Source of the DNA: Microbacterium marinilacus
Lineage (GTDB): Bacteria > Actinomycetota > Actinomycetes > Actinomycetales > Microbacteriaceae
Length of the DNA: 64,000 nt
Direction: 5' to 3'
NCBI RefSeq assembly: GCF_019753765.1
Contig: NZ_JAIJZW010000004.1
Span: 186,001-250,000, forward strand
In this document: in pieces, positions 57,894 through 64,000 of the stretch
Numbering within the stretch: position 1 is the stretch's first letter
Layout: each line of letters starts with the position of its first letter
Translations under genes and position numbers: made by a program
The notes under the pieces: model-generated
What the model was told of the DNA's origin: nothing
Databases searched by the model: none
The model's input: the letters and a program-made list of their open reading frames with translations, nothing else

Positions 57894-58859
57894 TCAGAGT
57901 GCGCGCAGCCGCTCGAGAAGGGGGCCCGCCACCTCGTCGAGGAAGCGCTGCTGCTGCTCGTCGCCGATCTGCACGATCGCCACGTCGGTGAAGCCCGCCT
58001 CGAGGAACGGTCGCACGCCCTCGGCGAGCTCGTCGAGGTCCGGCCCGCACGGGATCGCGGAGGCGACATCCTCGGGACGGACGAACTGCGACGCGGCCTC
58101 GAAGCCCGCGGGTGTCGGAAGGTCGGCGTTCACGGCCCAGCCGCCGCCGAACCAGCGGAACTGATCATGCGCCCGCGCGATGGCCGCGTCCTTATCCGGA
58201 TCCCAGGAGATCGGCACCTGGCCGATCTTCCTCGACGGCGACGGGTGGTGCTCGTCCCAGCCCTGCACGAGGTCCGCCTCCGGCTGCACAGCGATCAGGT
58301 GGTCGGCCAGCGGCGCGAACCGCGAGATCGATGCGTCCCCCGAGACCGCCACGCCGATCGGCACGCCGTCGTCCGGCGCGTCCCAGATTCGGGCGGAGTC
58401 GACGCGGAAGTACTCGCCGTCATAGGTCGCGAGCTCCCCGGAGTGCAGCTCGCGGATGATCTCGATCGCTTCGACGAGCATCTCCTGCCTCGAGACGATG
58501 CCCGGCCAGCCCTCGCCGACCACGTGCTCGTTCAGGCTCTCGCCGCTCCCGAGCCCGAGCGTGAAGCGTCCGTCCGAGAGGAGCTGCAGGGTCGCGGCCT
58601 TCTGAGCGACGACCGCGGGGTGGTAGCGGATCGTGGGGCACGTGACGTAGGTCATCAGCTCCACGCGTGACGTCGCCTGCGCGACGGCCCCGAGCACGGT
58701 CCAGGCGTACGGCGCGTGTCCCTGGCTCACGAGCCAGGGGGAGTAGTGGTCGCTGGAGACCTCGAAGTCGAAGCCGACCTCCTCGGCCTGCTGGGCGTAG
58801 CGCACGAGCTCGCGCGGTCCGCTCTGCTCGGTCATCAGGGTGTAGCCGAATCGGGTCAT
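57894..58859 (-). CDS. LLM class F420-dependent oxidoreductase
   Basis: 321 residues. A luciferase-like TIM barrel: RFGYTLMTEQSGPRELVRYA, EEVGFDFEVSSDHYSPWLVS, ATSRVELMTYVTCPTIRYHP, SDGRFTLGLGSGESLNEHVV. The SxGSGE and SSDHYSPW patterns match the G6PDH/F420-type family. This implies F420 is made, though its genes are not here. ATG 58859 with GGGACC upstream. Confidence 0.9.
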   Translation of the reverse strand: MTRFGYTLMTEQSGPRELVRYAQQAEEVGFDFEVSSDHYSPWLVSQGHAPYAWTVLGAVAQATSRVELMTYVTCPTIRYHPAVVAQKAATLQLLSDGRFTLGLGSGESLNEHVVGEGWPGIVSRQEMLVEAIEIIRELHSGELATYDGEYFRVDSARIWDAPDDGVPIGVAVSGDASISRFAPLADHLIAVQPEADLVQGWDEHHPSPSRKIGQVPISWDPDKDAAIARAHDQFRWFGGGWAVNADLPTPAGFEAASQFVRPEDVASAIPCGPDLDELAEGVRPFLEAGFTDVAIVQIGDEQQQRFLDEVAGPLLERLRAL

Positions 58860-59000
58860 CGAGGGTCCCTTCGTCATTGTCACTGGCACCGTGACGCTAC
58901 GTCGGCGCGGCCGGCGGCGCACGGGGCTTGCGGCGACGGCGTCGGTGAGGCAGTGCGGACGCCCGCACCGCGGGCGGAGGCCGGACGGTAGGTTGGAAGG

Positions 59001-59732
59001 GTGAAAGCAAGCCCTGCCGACCAGCTGCTCCTGCTCGACGTCGCCGACATCGACCGACGTCTCGCCTCGGCGGAGTCGACGCGACGCAACCCCCCGCAGG
59101 CGGCGAGGGTGCAGGAGCTGATCGCCCAGCGCACGGCGCTCGGCCGTGAGCTCGCGGAGCGGGCCGGAGCGCGCGACGATCTGCGGACCGAGCTCAAGCG
59201 CATCGAGTCCGACGTCGAGGTGGTCGCGGCTCGGCGGGCTCGCGACGCCGAACGGCTCGCGACGACGGCGAGTCCGAAGGACGCACAGGGGCTCGAGCGG
59301 GAGATCGCGACCCTCGACAAGCGGCGCAGCGACCTCGAGGACGCGGAGCTCGAGATCATGGAGAGGCTCGAGGCCGCCGATTCGGCGGTGACCGAGCAGC
59401 AGGCGCTGCTCGACGCCACGACGGCCGAGGGGCAGCGCCTCAGCGGCGAGGCCAAGGAGCTGGTCTCCCGGGCAGCGTCCGATGCCGAGGCGCTGACGCG
59501 CGACCGTTCCGCGATCGCCGACCGTCTTCCGGCGGATCTGCTGGGGCTCTATGAGCGGCTCGCCGCACGAGGCACCGGAACCGCCGCGTTCACCCGCGGG
59601 ATGTGCGGCGCCTGCAACATGACGCTGTCGCCGAGCGACCTGCAGGTGCTCCGCGGCACGCCCGACGACGAGGTCGCCCTGTGCCCGGAGTGTGGCGGCA
59701 TCATGGTGCGCACCGCCGAGTCGGGGCTGTGA
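59001..59732 (+). CDS. Coiled-coil zinc-ribbon protein (CT398 type)
   Basis: 243 residues. A long antiparallel coiled coil (about 1-185, with TALGRELAERAGARDDLRTE and LEREIATLDKRRSDLEDAEL) ends in a C4 zinc ribbon MCGACNMTLSP...LCPECGGIMVR (about 205-240). Such proteins are usually in one operon with RNase HI, as here. A role in RNA or RNA-polymerase interaction is suggested only by related proteins. TAGGTT (58989-58994) ends 7 nt before the GTG. Confidence 0.9.
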   Translation: MKASPADQLLLLDVADIDRRLASAESTRRNPPQAARVQELIAQRTALGRELAERAGARDDLRTELKRIESDVEVVAARRARDAERLATTASPKDAQGLEREIATLDKRRSDLEDAELEIMERLEAADSAVTEQQALLDATTAEGQRLSGEAKELVSRAASDAEALTRDRSAIADRLPADLLGLYERLAARGTGTAAFTRGMCGACNMTLSPSDLQVLRGTPDDEVALCPECGGIMVRTAESGL

Positions 59733-60211
59733 CCGGCCCCTCGCTGATCGTCGAGGCCGACGGCGGCTCTCGCGGCAATCCGGGCGTGGCGGCCGGGGGA
59801 GCGGTGGTGATCGACCAGACGACCGGCACCGTGATCGTCGAGGTGGGCGTCTACATCGGCGTCGCGACGAACAACGTCGCGGAGTACCGCGGCATGATCG
59901 CCGGCCTGCAGGTCGCGCTCGAACGCGATCCGGCAGTCGTCCACGTGCGCATGGACTCGAAGCTCGTCGTGGAGCAGATGACGGGGCGATGGAAGATCAA
60001 GCACCCCGACATGCAGACCCTCGCACGGCGCGCCCACGAGCTCATCGGCGAGCGCGCCGTCACCTTCGGATGGGTGCCGCGCGCCGAGAACGCGCTGGCT
60101 GACGCCGCGGCCAACGAGTCGATGGACTCCCGTGCGAGCTTCCGGAGGGATCTGAGCTCGGCGACGACGGAGCCGACACCGGAAGCGGTCGGTGGAGACG
60201 CCCTCTTCTGA
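59729..60211 (+). CDS. RNase HI family protein
   Basis: 160 residues. Cleaves RNA of RNA-DNA hybrids. The acidic catalytic set is visible: VEADGGSRGNPGVAAGGAVV (Asp), NVAEYRGMIAGLQVALERD (Glu), VRMDSKLVVEQMTGRWKIKH (Asp) and ENALADAAANESMD (Asp). The first 145 residues are the whole domain. GTG start overlaps the zinc-ribbon gene; its end overlaps the polymerase gene by 20 nt. Confidence 0.95.
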   Translation: MTGPSLIVEADGGSRGNPGVAAGGAVVIDQTTGTVIVEVGVYIGVATNNVAEYRGMIAGLQVALERDPAVVHVRMDSKLVVEQMTGRWKIKHPDMQTLARRAHELIGERAVTFGWVPRAENALADAAANESMDSRASFRRDLSSATTEPTPEAVGGDALF

Positions 60212-61973
60212 CGCCTCGGCGCCATCGCCGTGGGCCGACGCCGAGAGGATCGTGCTCGGTCGTGACGCCCGCGGCGGTGCCGTCGCCGTCGCCCTCGACC
60301 GCGGGGGCGAGCACGGCCGCCGGCCGCTGAGCAGCACCGAGCTGCCGGTCTGGGTGTCAGCGCGCGAGGCGGAGGGCGCCGCCACGGGCCGGGGCATCCG
60401 CTGGGTGTGGTCGAGCACCGCCGCGTGGTACTCGGCCCTGCTCGGTGCCGGCGTCCGCGTGTCGAGGGCGCATGACCTGCGGCTGTGTCACGCCGTGCTG
60501 CGCGACGCCGTCCCCTCGGCCTCGGCATTGCGCGAGGCTACGGCGTGGGACGGCGCACCGGCGGAGGCGGGGCCGTCGGCCGGCGCGCTCTTCGAGCTCG
60601 ACGACCTCTCCGGGAACGGAGCCGCGGGATCGCGTCGACCCGGCCGGGACGGCGTGGCGGAGACCGTCGCAGAGCTCCTGCGCCAGGACGCCGCCGTCGC
60701 GCAGGCCGCCCACCCGGGGCGGATGCGGCTGCTGCTCGCCGCAGAGTCGGCGGGTGCTCTGGCGGCGGCCGAGATGCGCGCCGCGGGCGTGCCCTGGGAC
60801 GCGGAGCACCACGATCGCATCCTTCGCGACGCCCTCGGCGATCGCCGTGCCGGCGGCGCCCCCGCTCGCATGACGCGGCTGGCCGCCGAGGTGCGCGAGG
60901 CGCTCGGCGACCCCGCACTGAGCATCGACTCGCCGCCGCGCCTGCTGCGCGCGCTGCAGCGTGCGGGCATCCGTGTCGAGTCGACCAGCAAATGGGAGCT
61001 GGGCGAGATCGAGCACCCGGCGATCGCGCCGTTGCTGGAGTACAAGCGGCTCGCTCGGCTGCTGACCGCGAACGGCTGGGCCTGGCTCGACGAGTGGGTT
61101 CGCGACGGCCGCTTCCGCCCCGTCTACATCCCGGGCGGGGTCGTCACCGGCCGATGGGCCTCGTCCGGCGGTGGAGCGCTGCAGCTGCCCCGACAGCTGC
61201 GCGGCGCGCTGAGGGCCGATCCGGGCTGGCGCATCGTCGCCGCCGACGTGGCGCAGCTCGAACCGCGCGTGCTCGCCGCGATGGCGCGCGACGAGCGGAT
61301 GGCGGAGGCGGCGCGCGGGCGTGACCTGTACGAGGGCATCGTCGCGGCCGGCGCGGTGCGCACACGTGCCGAGGCCAAGATCGCGGTCCTCGGAGCCATG
61401 TACGGGGCGACGACGGGCGACTCCGGCCGCCTCGTGCCGCGGTTGCGGAGGGTGTTCCCCGATGCGATGGCGCTGGTCGATGCGGCGGCGCGCACGGGTG
61501 AGGAGGGCGGGGTGGTCACCACCTGGCTCGGACGCACGTCGCCGCCGCCCGATGACGCCTGGCGCGCCGCGCAGGCGCGGGCCTCCCGTTCGGGGGCGTC
61601 CCCGGCCGACGAGACGCGGGCTCTGCGCATCGGGCGCGACCGTGGACGGTTCACCCGCAACTACGTGGTCCAGGGCACGGCCGCGGAATGGGCGCTCGCC
61701 TGGCTGGCGGACGTCCGACTGCGACTGACGAGGCTGGCCCCCGTGGACTCGGGAGAGGGCGCGCCACGCTCCGGTCCTGCGTTCGCCCGTCGCGCGCATC
61801 TCGCCTTCTTCCTGCACGACGAGGTCATCGTGCACGCGCCCGCCGAGCATGCCGACGCGGCCGCGGAGGCGTTGCGGGAGGCCGCGGAGGCTGCCGGCCG
61901 ACTGCTGTTCGGGGCCTTCCCGATCGACTTCCCCCTGGACCTGCGCATCTCCGACAGCGCGGCGAAGGACTGA
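60192..61973 (+). CDS. DNA polymerase I-like protein (bifunctional 3'-5' exonuclease/DNA polymerase annotation)
   Basis: 593 residues, shorter than PolA. The family A polymerase motifs are VAADVAQLEPRVLAAMARDE (motif A), AKIAVLGAMYGATTGDSGRL (motif B) and LAFFLHDEVIVHAPAEHADA (motif C, HDE). There is no 5'-3' exonuclease domain. The N-terminal 230 residues lie where the 3'-5' exonuclease would be, but no clear DxE metal set is seen, so proofreading is doubtful. It is a stand-alone polymerase, distinct from PolA, coupled to RNase HI. GTG start. Confidence 0.88.
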   Translation: METPSSDASAPSPWADAERIVLGRDARGGAVAVALDRGGEHGRRPLSSTELPVWVSAREAEGAATGRGIRWVWSSTAAWYSALLGAGVRVSRAHDLRLCHAVLRDAVPSASALREATAWDGAPAEAGPSAGALFELDDLSGNGAAGSRRPGRDGVAETVAELLRQDAAVAQAAHPGRMRLLLAAESAGALAAAEMRAAGVPWDAEHHDRILRDALGDRRAGGAPARMTRLAAEVREALGDPALSIDSPPRLLRALQRAGIRVESTSKWELGEIEHPAIAPLLEYKRLARLLTANGWAWLDEWVRDGRFRPVYIPGGVVTGRWASSGGGALQLPRQLRGALRADPGWRIVAADVAQLEPRVLAAMARDERMAEAARGRDLYEGIVAAGAVRTRAEAKIAVLGAMYGATTGDSGRLVPRLRRVFPDAMALVDAAARTGEEGGVVTTWLGRTSPPPDDAWRAAQARASRSGASPADETRALRIGRDRGRFTRNYVVQGTAAEWALAWLADVRLRLTRLAPVDSGEGAPRSGPAFARRAHLAFFLHDEVIVHAPAEHADAAAEALREAAEAAGRLLFGAFPIDFPLDLRISDSAAKD

Positions 61974-61985
61974 CGCGGCGCCGCG

Positions 61986-61991
61986 TAGACT
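61986..61991 (+). promoter_or_regulatory. -10 box of rnpB
   Basis: TAGACT ends 8 nt before the predicted 5' end of RNase P RNA, consistent with direct transcription of the mature end. Confidence 0.6.
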
Positions 61992-61998
61992 GGACGGC

Positions 61999-62378
61999 GC
62001 GAATGGGTCGGCCGGACGGCCGCGTCGCGGACGGCTTGCCGTCGCGCGCCGAGGAACGTCCGGGCTCCGCAGGGCAGGGCGGTGGGTAACACCCACCCGG
62101 AGTGATCCGCGAGACAGTGCCACAGAAAGCAGACCGCCGGGGGCTCGCCCCCGGTAAGGGTGAAACGGTGGTGTAAGAGACCACCAGGGGTCGCGGCGAC
62201 GCGATCCGCTCGGTAAACCTCGCCCGGAGCAAGACCAGACAGAGGATGTTGACGCGGCCCGCCGAGTCCTCGGGTAGGTCGCTAGAGCGGCACGGCAACG
62301 TGTCGCCGAGAGAGATGGCCGTCGACGGGGCGCGAGCCCCCGAACAGAACCCGGCGTACAGGCCGGCCCATTCGCTTC
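61999..62378 (+). ncRNA. rnpB: RNase P RNA, bacterial class A
   Basis: Catalytic RNA of RNase P for tRNA 5' maturation. The conserved parts are in order: GAGGAACGTCCGGGCTCC (about 62050), ACAGAAAGCAGACCGCC, AAGGGTGAAACGGTGGTGTA and AACAGAACCCGGCGTACAGG near the 3' end. The ends pair: GCGAATGGGTCGGCC (from 61999) with GGCCGGCCCATTCGC (62361-62375). The length of about 380 nt fits. The exact ends are estimates. Confidence 0.97.
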
Positions 62379-62536
62379 ATGACTTCTGATCAGGCGTCTC
62401 CTTCTGCATGGAACGCCACCGGCGACGCGCTGAGCCGCGTGCGCTGGTGATCGTCCGTCCCGCCTCGTGGGAGCATGGACCCCGGCGTCCGCACGGGTCG
62501 CGGCCGTCGAGACTCTGGCTTGAGAGGTGGGAACGC

Positions 62537-63130
62537 TTGACGCTGCTGCGCTTGGTCCGTCATGGCGAGACGGAATGGAACACCATGGGCCTCATTCAGG
62601 GGCGGCGTGACATCCCCCTCAACGACCAGGGTCGTGTGCAGGCCGCGGACGCCGCCGCGAAGCTCGCCGGGCTGGAGTACGCCGCGGTGGTTGCCAGCCC
62701 TCTCGTGCGAGCCTCGGAGACCGCTCGAATCATTGCGGACGAACTGCTCATCGACGCGGTCGAGCTCGATGAGGATCTCATGGAGCAGGCGTGGGGCGCG
62801 GCCGAGGGGGTCGAGTGGAGCGACCTCGACGATGCGTTCCCGGACGGTCAGATCAAAGGTCGCGAACGAACCGGGCAGTTGGTCGAGCGCGCAGAACGAG
62901 CCATGGACCGTATCGCGCGCGCCTACGCCGGACGCAACATCATCGTCGTCACCCATGGCGGGCTGATCAACGCCGTCAACCATCGAGCCGCGGCAGCCGA
63001 CCTGTCCGACGTCCGCGGTAGCGCCGGCAACGGCTCGATCAGCGACGTGGACGTCCACCCGGACAGTTCGGGCGGGGCGCCGTCGATCACTTACGCGACC
63101 GTGTCGGTCGTCGAGTCGGCGTTGGGCTGA
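62537..63130 (+). CDS. Histidine phosphatase family protein
   Basis: 197 residues. The phosphoglycerate-mutase fold has LRLVRHGETEWNTMGLIQGR (RHG), ASPLVRASETARIIADEL, the acid region MEQAWGAAEGVEWSDL, and the second His in IVVTHGGLINAVNHRAA. Substrate unknown. I use the TTG start at 62537 because the domain begins at once and GAGGTGGGA lies upstream; no in-frame ATG or GTG is near. It follows rnpB. Confidence 0.92.
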   Translation: MTLLRLVRHGETEWNTMGLIQGRRDIPLNDQGRVQAADAAAKLAGLEYAAVVASPLVRASETARIIADELLIDAVELDEDLMEQAWGAAEGVEWSDLDDAFPDGQIKGRERTGQLVERAERAMDRIARAYAGRNIIVVTHGGLINAVNHRAAAADLSDVRGSAGNGSISDVDVHPDSSGGAPSITYATVSVVESALG

Positions 63131-63357
63131 CTCCGTTCGCCAGGCCGCCGGCCTGACCTCCAACGCTGCTCCAGGCCCCTCGTCGAGCGGATTCAGCCCT
63201 TCATCGGCCTCTTGCCGAGAGTCGAAGGGGGCGCGGACGGCGTGCTCCCGGCCTCGGCTTCGCGTGGGGATCGTGCCGGGTCGCTCGTCATCGCCCCGGG
63301 GACAGACGTGGGCGCGGATGCGCCACGGGCGCCGGGTGTGTAGCGTTTTGGTAACGT

Positions 63358-63453
63358 CTCGCCCCAGTGCGCGGCGCACATCCCGCATCGCCCCACAGCG
63401 CCGCGGGCTGGGGAGTGCCCCTCTGCCGAGCATGCTCGGCGGAGGGGCGTTTT
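63358..63453 (+). ncRNA. Candidate small RNA with long hairpin and intrinsic terminator
   Basis: CCCCAG (63362-63367) and CGCGGCGC (63370-63377) pair with GCGCCGCG (63398-63405) and CTGGGG (63408-63413). This makes a 14-bp stem with a 2x2 internal loop and a 20-nt C-rich loop. Three bases later an intrinsic terminator begins. TAACGT (63352-63357) and TAGCGT (63341-63346) are possible -10 boxes. A free-standing transcript of about 95 nt is inferred; I do not recognise the family. Confidence 0.55.
63417..63453 (+). terminator. Strong intrinsic terminator
   Basis: GCCCCTCTGCCGAGC (63417-63431) and GCTCGGCGGAGGGGC (63434-63448) form a 15-bp stem with one wobble and a tiny loop, followed by GTTTTC. 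One of the clearest plus-strand terminators in the window. Confidence 0.88.
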
Positions 63454-63538
63454 CGTGTCGACCGCTTCTCGCCGAGGCGCGAAGGGGGGGGCGGGGCAGT
63501 GCCGTCGGCGCCGCCGTCTCGCCGCGCATCGGCGGCGG

Positions 63539-63823
63539 TCAGACGTCCCAGCCGTTCGCGACGGCCTCGGCGCGAAGCGCGTCCCGGCGAGCCTGCAGCG
63601 CCCGCTCCAGCTCGGCGGCTTGTGCCTCTCCGTCAGGCCGGCTGCGCCAGGTGAGGCCCAGCCGCGCGAACGAACGTGCGAGCGGCGTCCCGTCGTCGAG
63701 CTCCCTCCGCCCGCCGTACGCGACGATCTCGCGGACCAGCACGGACACGCGGTGGGTGACGGGATCGAGATCCCAGTTCAGGATGTCGGTGAGCCAATGA
63801 TCACCGGGTCCGCCTGCCGCCAC
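63539..63823 (-). CDS. Hypothetical protein
   Basis: 94 residues, not recognised. The centre DHWLTDILNWDLDPVTHRVS and VLVREIVAYGGRRELDDGTP is amphipathic, and the C-terminus AAELERALQARRDALRAEAV is a charged helix. No signal or membrane segment. GTG start at 63823. It lies 35 nt after the polyphosphate glucokinase gene on the same strand, so it may be co-transcribed with it. Confidence 0.7.
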   Translation of the reverse strand: MAAGGPGDHWLTDILNWDLDPVTHRVSVLVREIVAYGGRRELDDGTPLARSFARLGLTWRSRPDGEAQAAELERALQARRDALRAEAVANGWDV

Positions 63824-63858
63824 CAGGCCATCATGGCACCCGCGAAGCGACGTCGGCG

Positions 63859-64000
63859 TCAGAGAGCGAGGGAGGCCGCGCCGATGATGCCCGCGTTGTT
63901 CGCGTGGGTGGCGATGCGCATCTCAGCGCGAGTGCTGATGAGGGGCATGAACTTCTCGGGGTTCTTCGAGACGCCGCCGCCGACGAGGATCAGGTCGGGG
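63859..64000 (-). CDS. Polyphosphate glucokinase (ROK family), C-terminal fragment
   Basis: Only the last 46 residues are in the window: PDLILVGGGVSKNPEKFMPL, then ISTRAEMRIATHANNAGIIG, ending AASLAL. The GGGVSK and NNAGIIGAA patterns are those of the end of actinobacterial polyphosphate glucokinases, which phosphorylate glucose with polyphosphate or ATP. The start lies beyond the window edge. Confidence 0.88.
   Translation of the reverse strand, partial: PDLILVGGGVSKNPEKFMPLISTRAEMRIATHANNAGIIGAASLAL

Larger units (their letters stand above)
63131..63538. other. Gene-free gap with a candidate small RNA
   Basis: No convincing gene. A short hairpin (CAGGCC/GGCCTG, 63141-63155) follows the phosphatase. 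A minus-strand frame of 32 codons (MTSDPARSPR..., about 63193-63290) has no RBS I trust. The last 115 bp hold -10-like boxes, a long hairpin and a strong terminator, described separately. Confidence 0.6.

Noticed and set aside
63193..63290. A 32-codon minus-strand frame in the gap after the phosphatase
   Set aside because: No RBS, low-complexity Ser/Pro/Ala sequence, and no way to test conservation.
63358..63453. 6C small RNA family
   Set aside because: The known 6C RNA has two hairpins with loops of at least six C. Here there is one hairpin and the C runs are three and four long.

Overview
The window is a stretch of chromosome from a high-GC Gram-positive actinobacterium, most likely Microbacteriaceae and probably Microbacterium or a close relative. 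This rests on the very GC-rich codon use, frequent GTG starts, actinobacterial gene orders (hrcA-dnaJ-rsmE-HIT-phoH-ybeY-corC-era; recO-uppS; dus-dgt-dnaG; fasR-fabD-fabH-acpP-fabF) and small families typical of Microbacteriaceae (DUF3145, DUF7882). It is largely housekeeping sequence. I see no prophage, insertion sequence, CRISPR array or rRNA.

Layout. 1-8.2 kb: end of an unknown gene, comEA, a decayed vapBC-like toxin-antitoxin remnant, comEC, a MarR/SDR divergent pair, holA, an SDR/MerR divergent pair and rpsT. 8.2-14.2 kb: alpha/beta hydrolase, lepA, DUF1990, hemW and two coupled genes on the minus strand. 14.2-21.5 kb: CIRCE-controlled hrcA-dnaJ followed by rsmE, HIT, phoH, ybeY, corC-like and era, most of them overlapping. 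21.5-31.4 kb: leuA with a leucine-rich leader peptide, a TRIC-like membrane protein, recO-uppS, a DsbA-like protein and dus-dgt-dnaG. 31.4-43.3 kb: an accessory zone with an ABC ATPase, tRNA-Asn, a secreted matrixin-like metalloprotease, lipoproteins, small membrane and zinc-ribbon proteins, deformylase, tRNA-Met, a glycosyltransferase and DUF3145. 43.4-51.1 kb: the fatty acid synthesis cluster on the minus strand with its PucR-type regulator and aceE, so pyruvate to acetyl-CoA to fatty acids sits in one block. 51.2-57.9 kb: MOSC protein, a CPBP-MerR-CPBP protease group (the second CPBP gene is frameshifted in a G6 run), tRNA-Val, a short less GC-rich island, and a TetR-controlled pair. 57.9-64 kb: LLM oxidoreductase, a zinc-ribbon/RNase HI/DNA polymerase run, rnpB, a histidine phosphatase, a candidate small RNA, and the C-terminus of a polyphosphate glucokinase.

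The most general regulatory signal is a TAnnnT -10 box ending 7-8 nt before the start codon of many genes, including the leucine leader peptide. This implies that leaderless transcripts are common. The best leads for something new are the structured, terminator-bearing intergenic RNA at about 63.36-63.45 kb, the hairpin-bearing gap at 35.3-35.6 kb, the compact secreted metzincin, the frameshifted CPBP protease next to a MerR regulator, and the intrinsic terminator plus private promoter around acpP. None is a large undescribed multi-gene system. All calls come from reading sequence; no database search was run.
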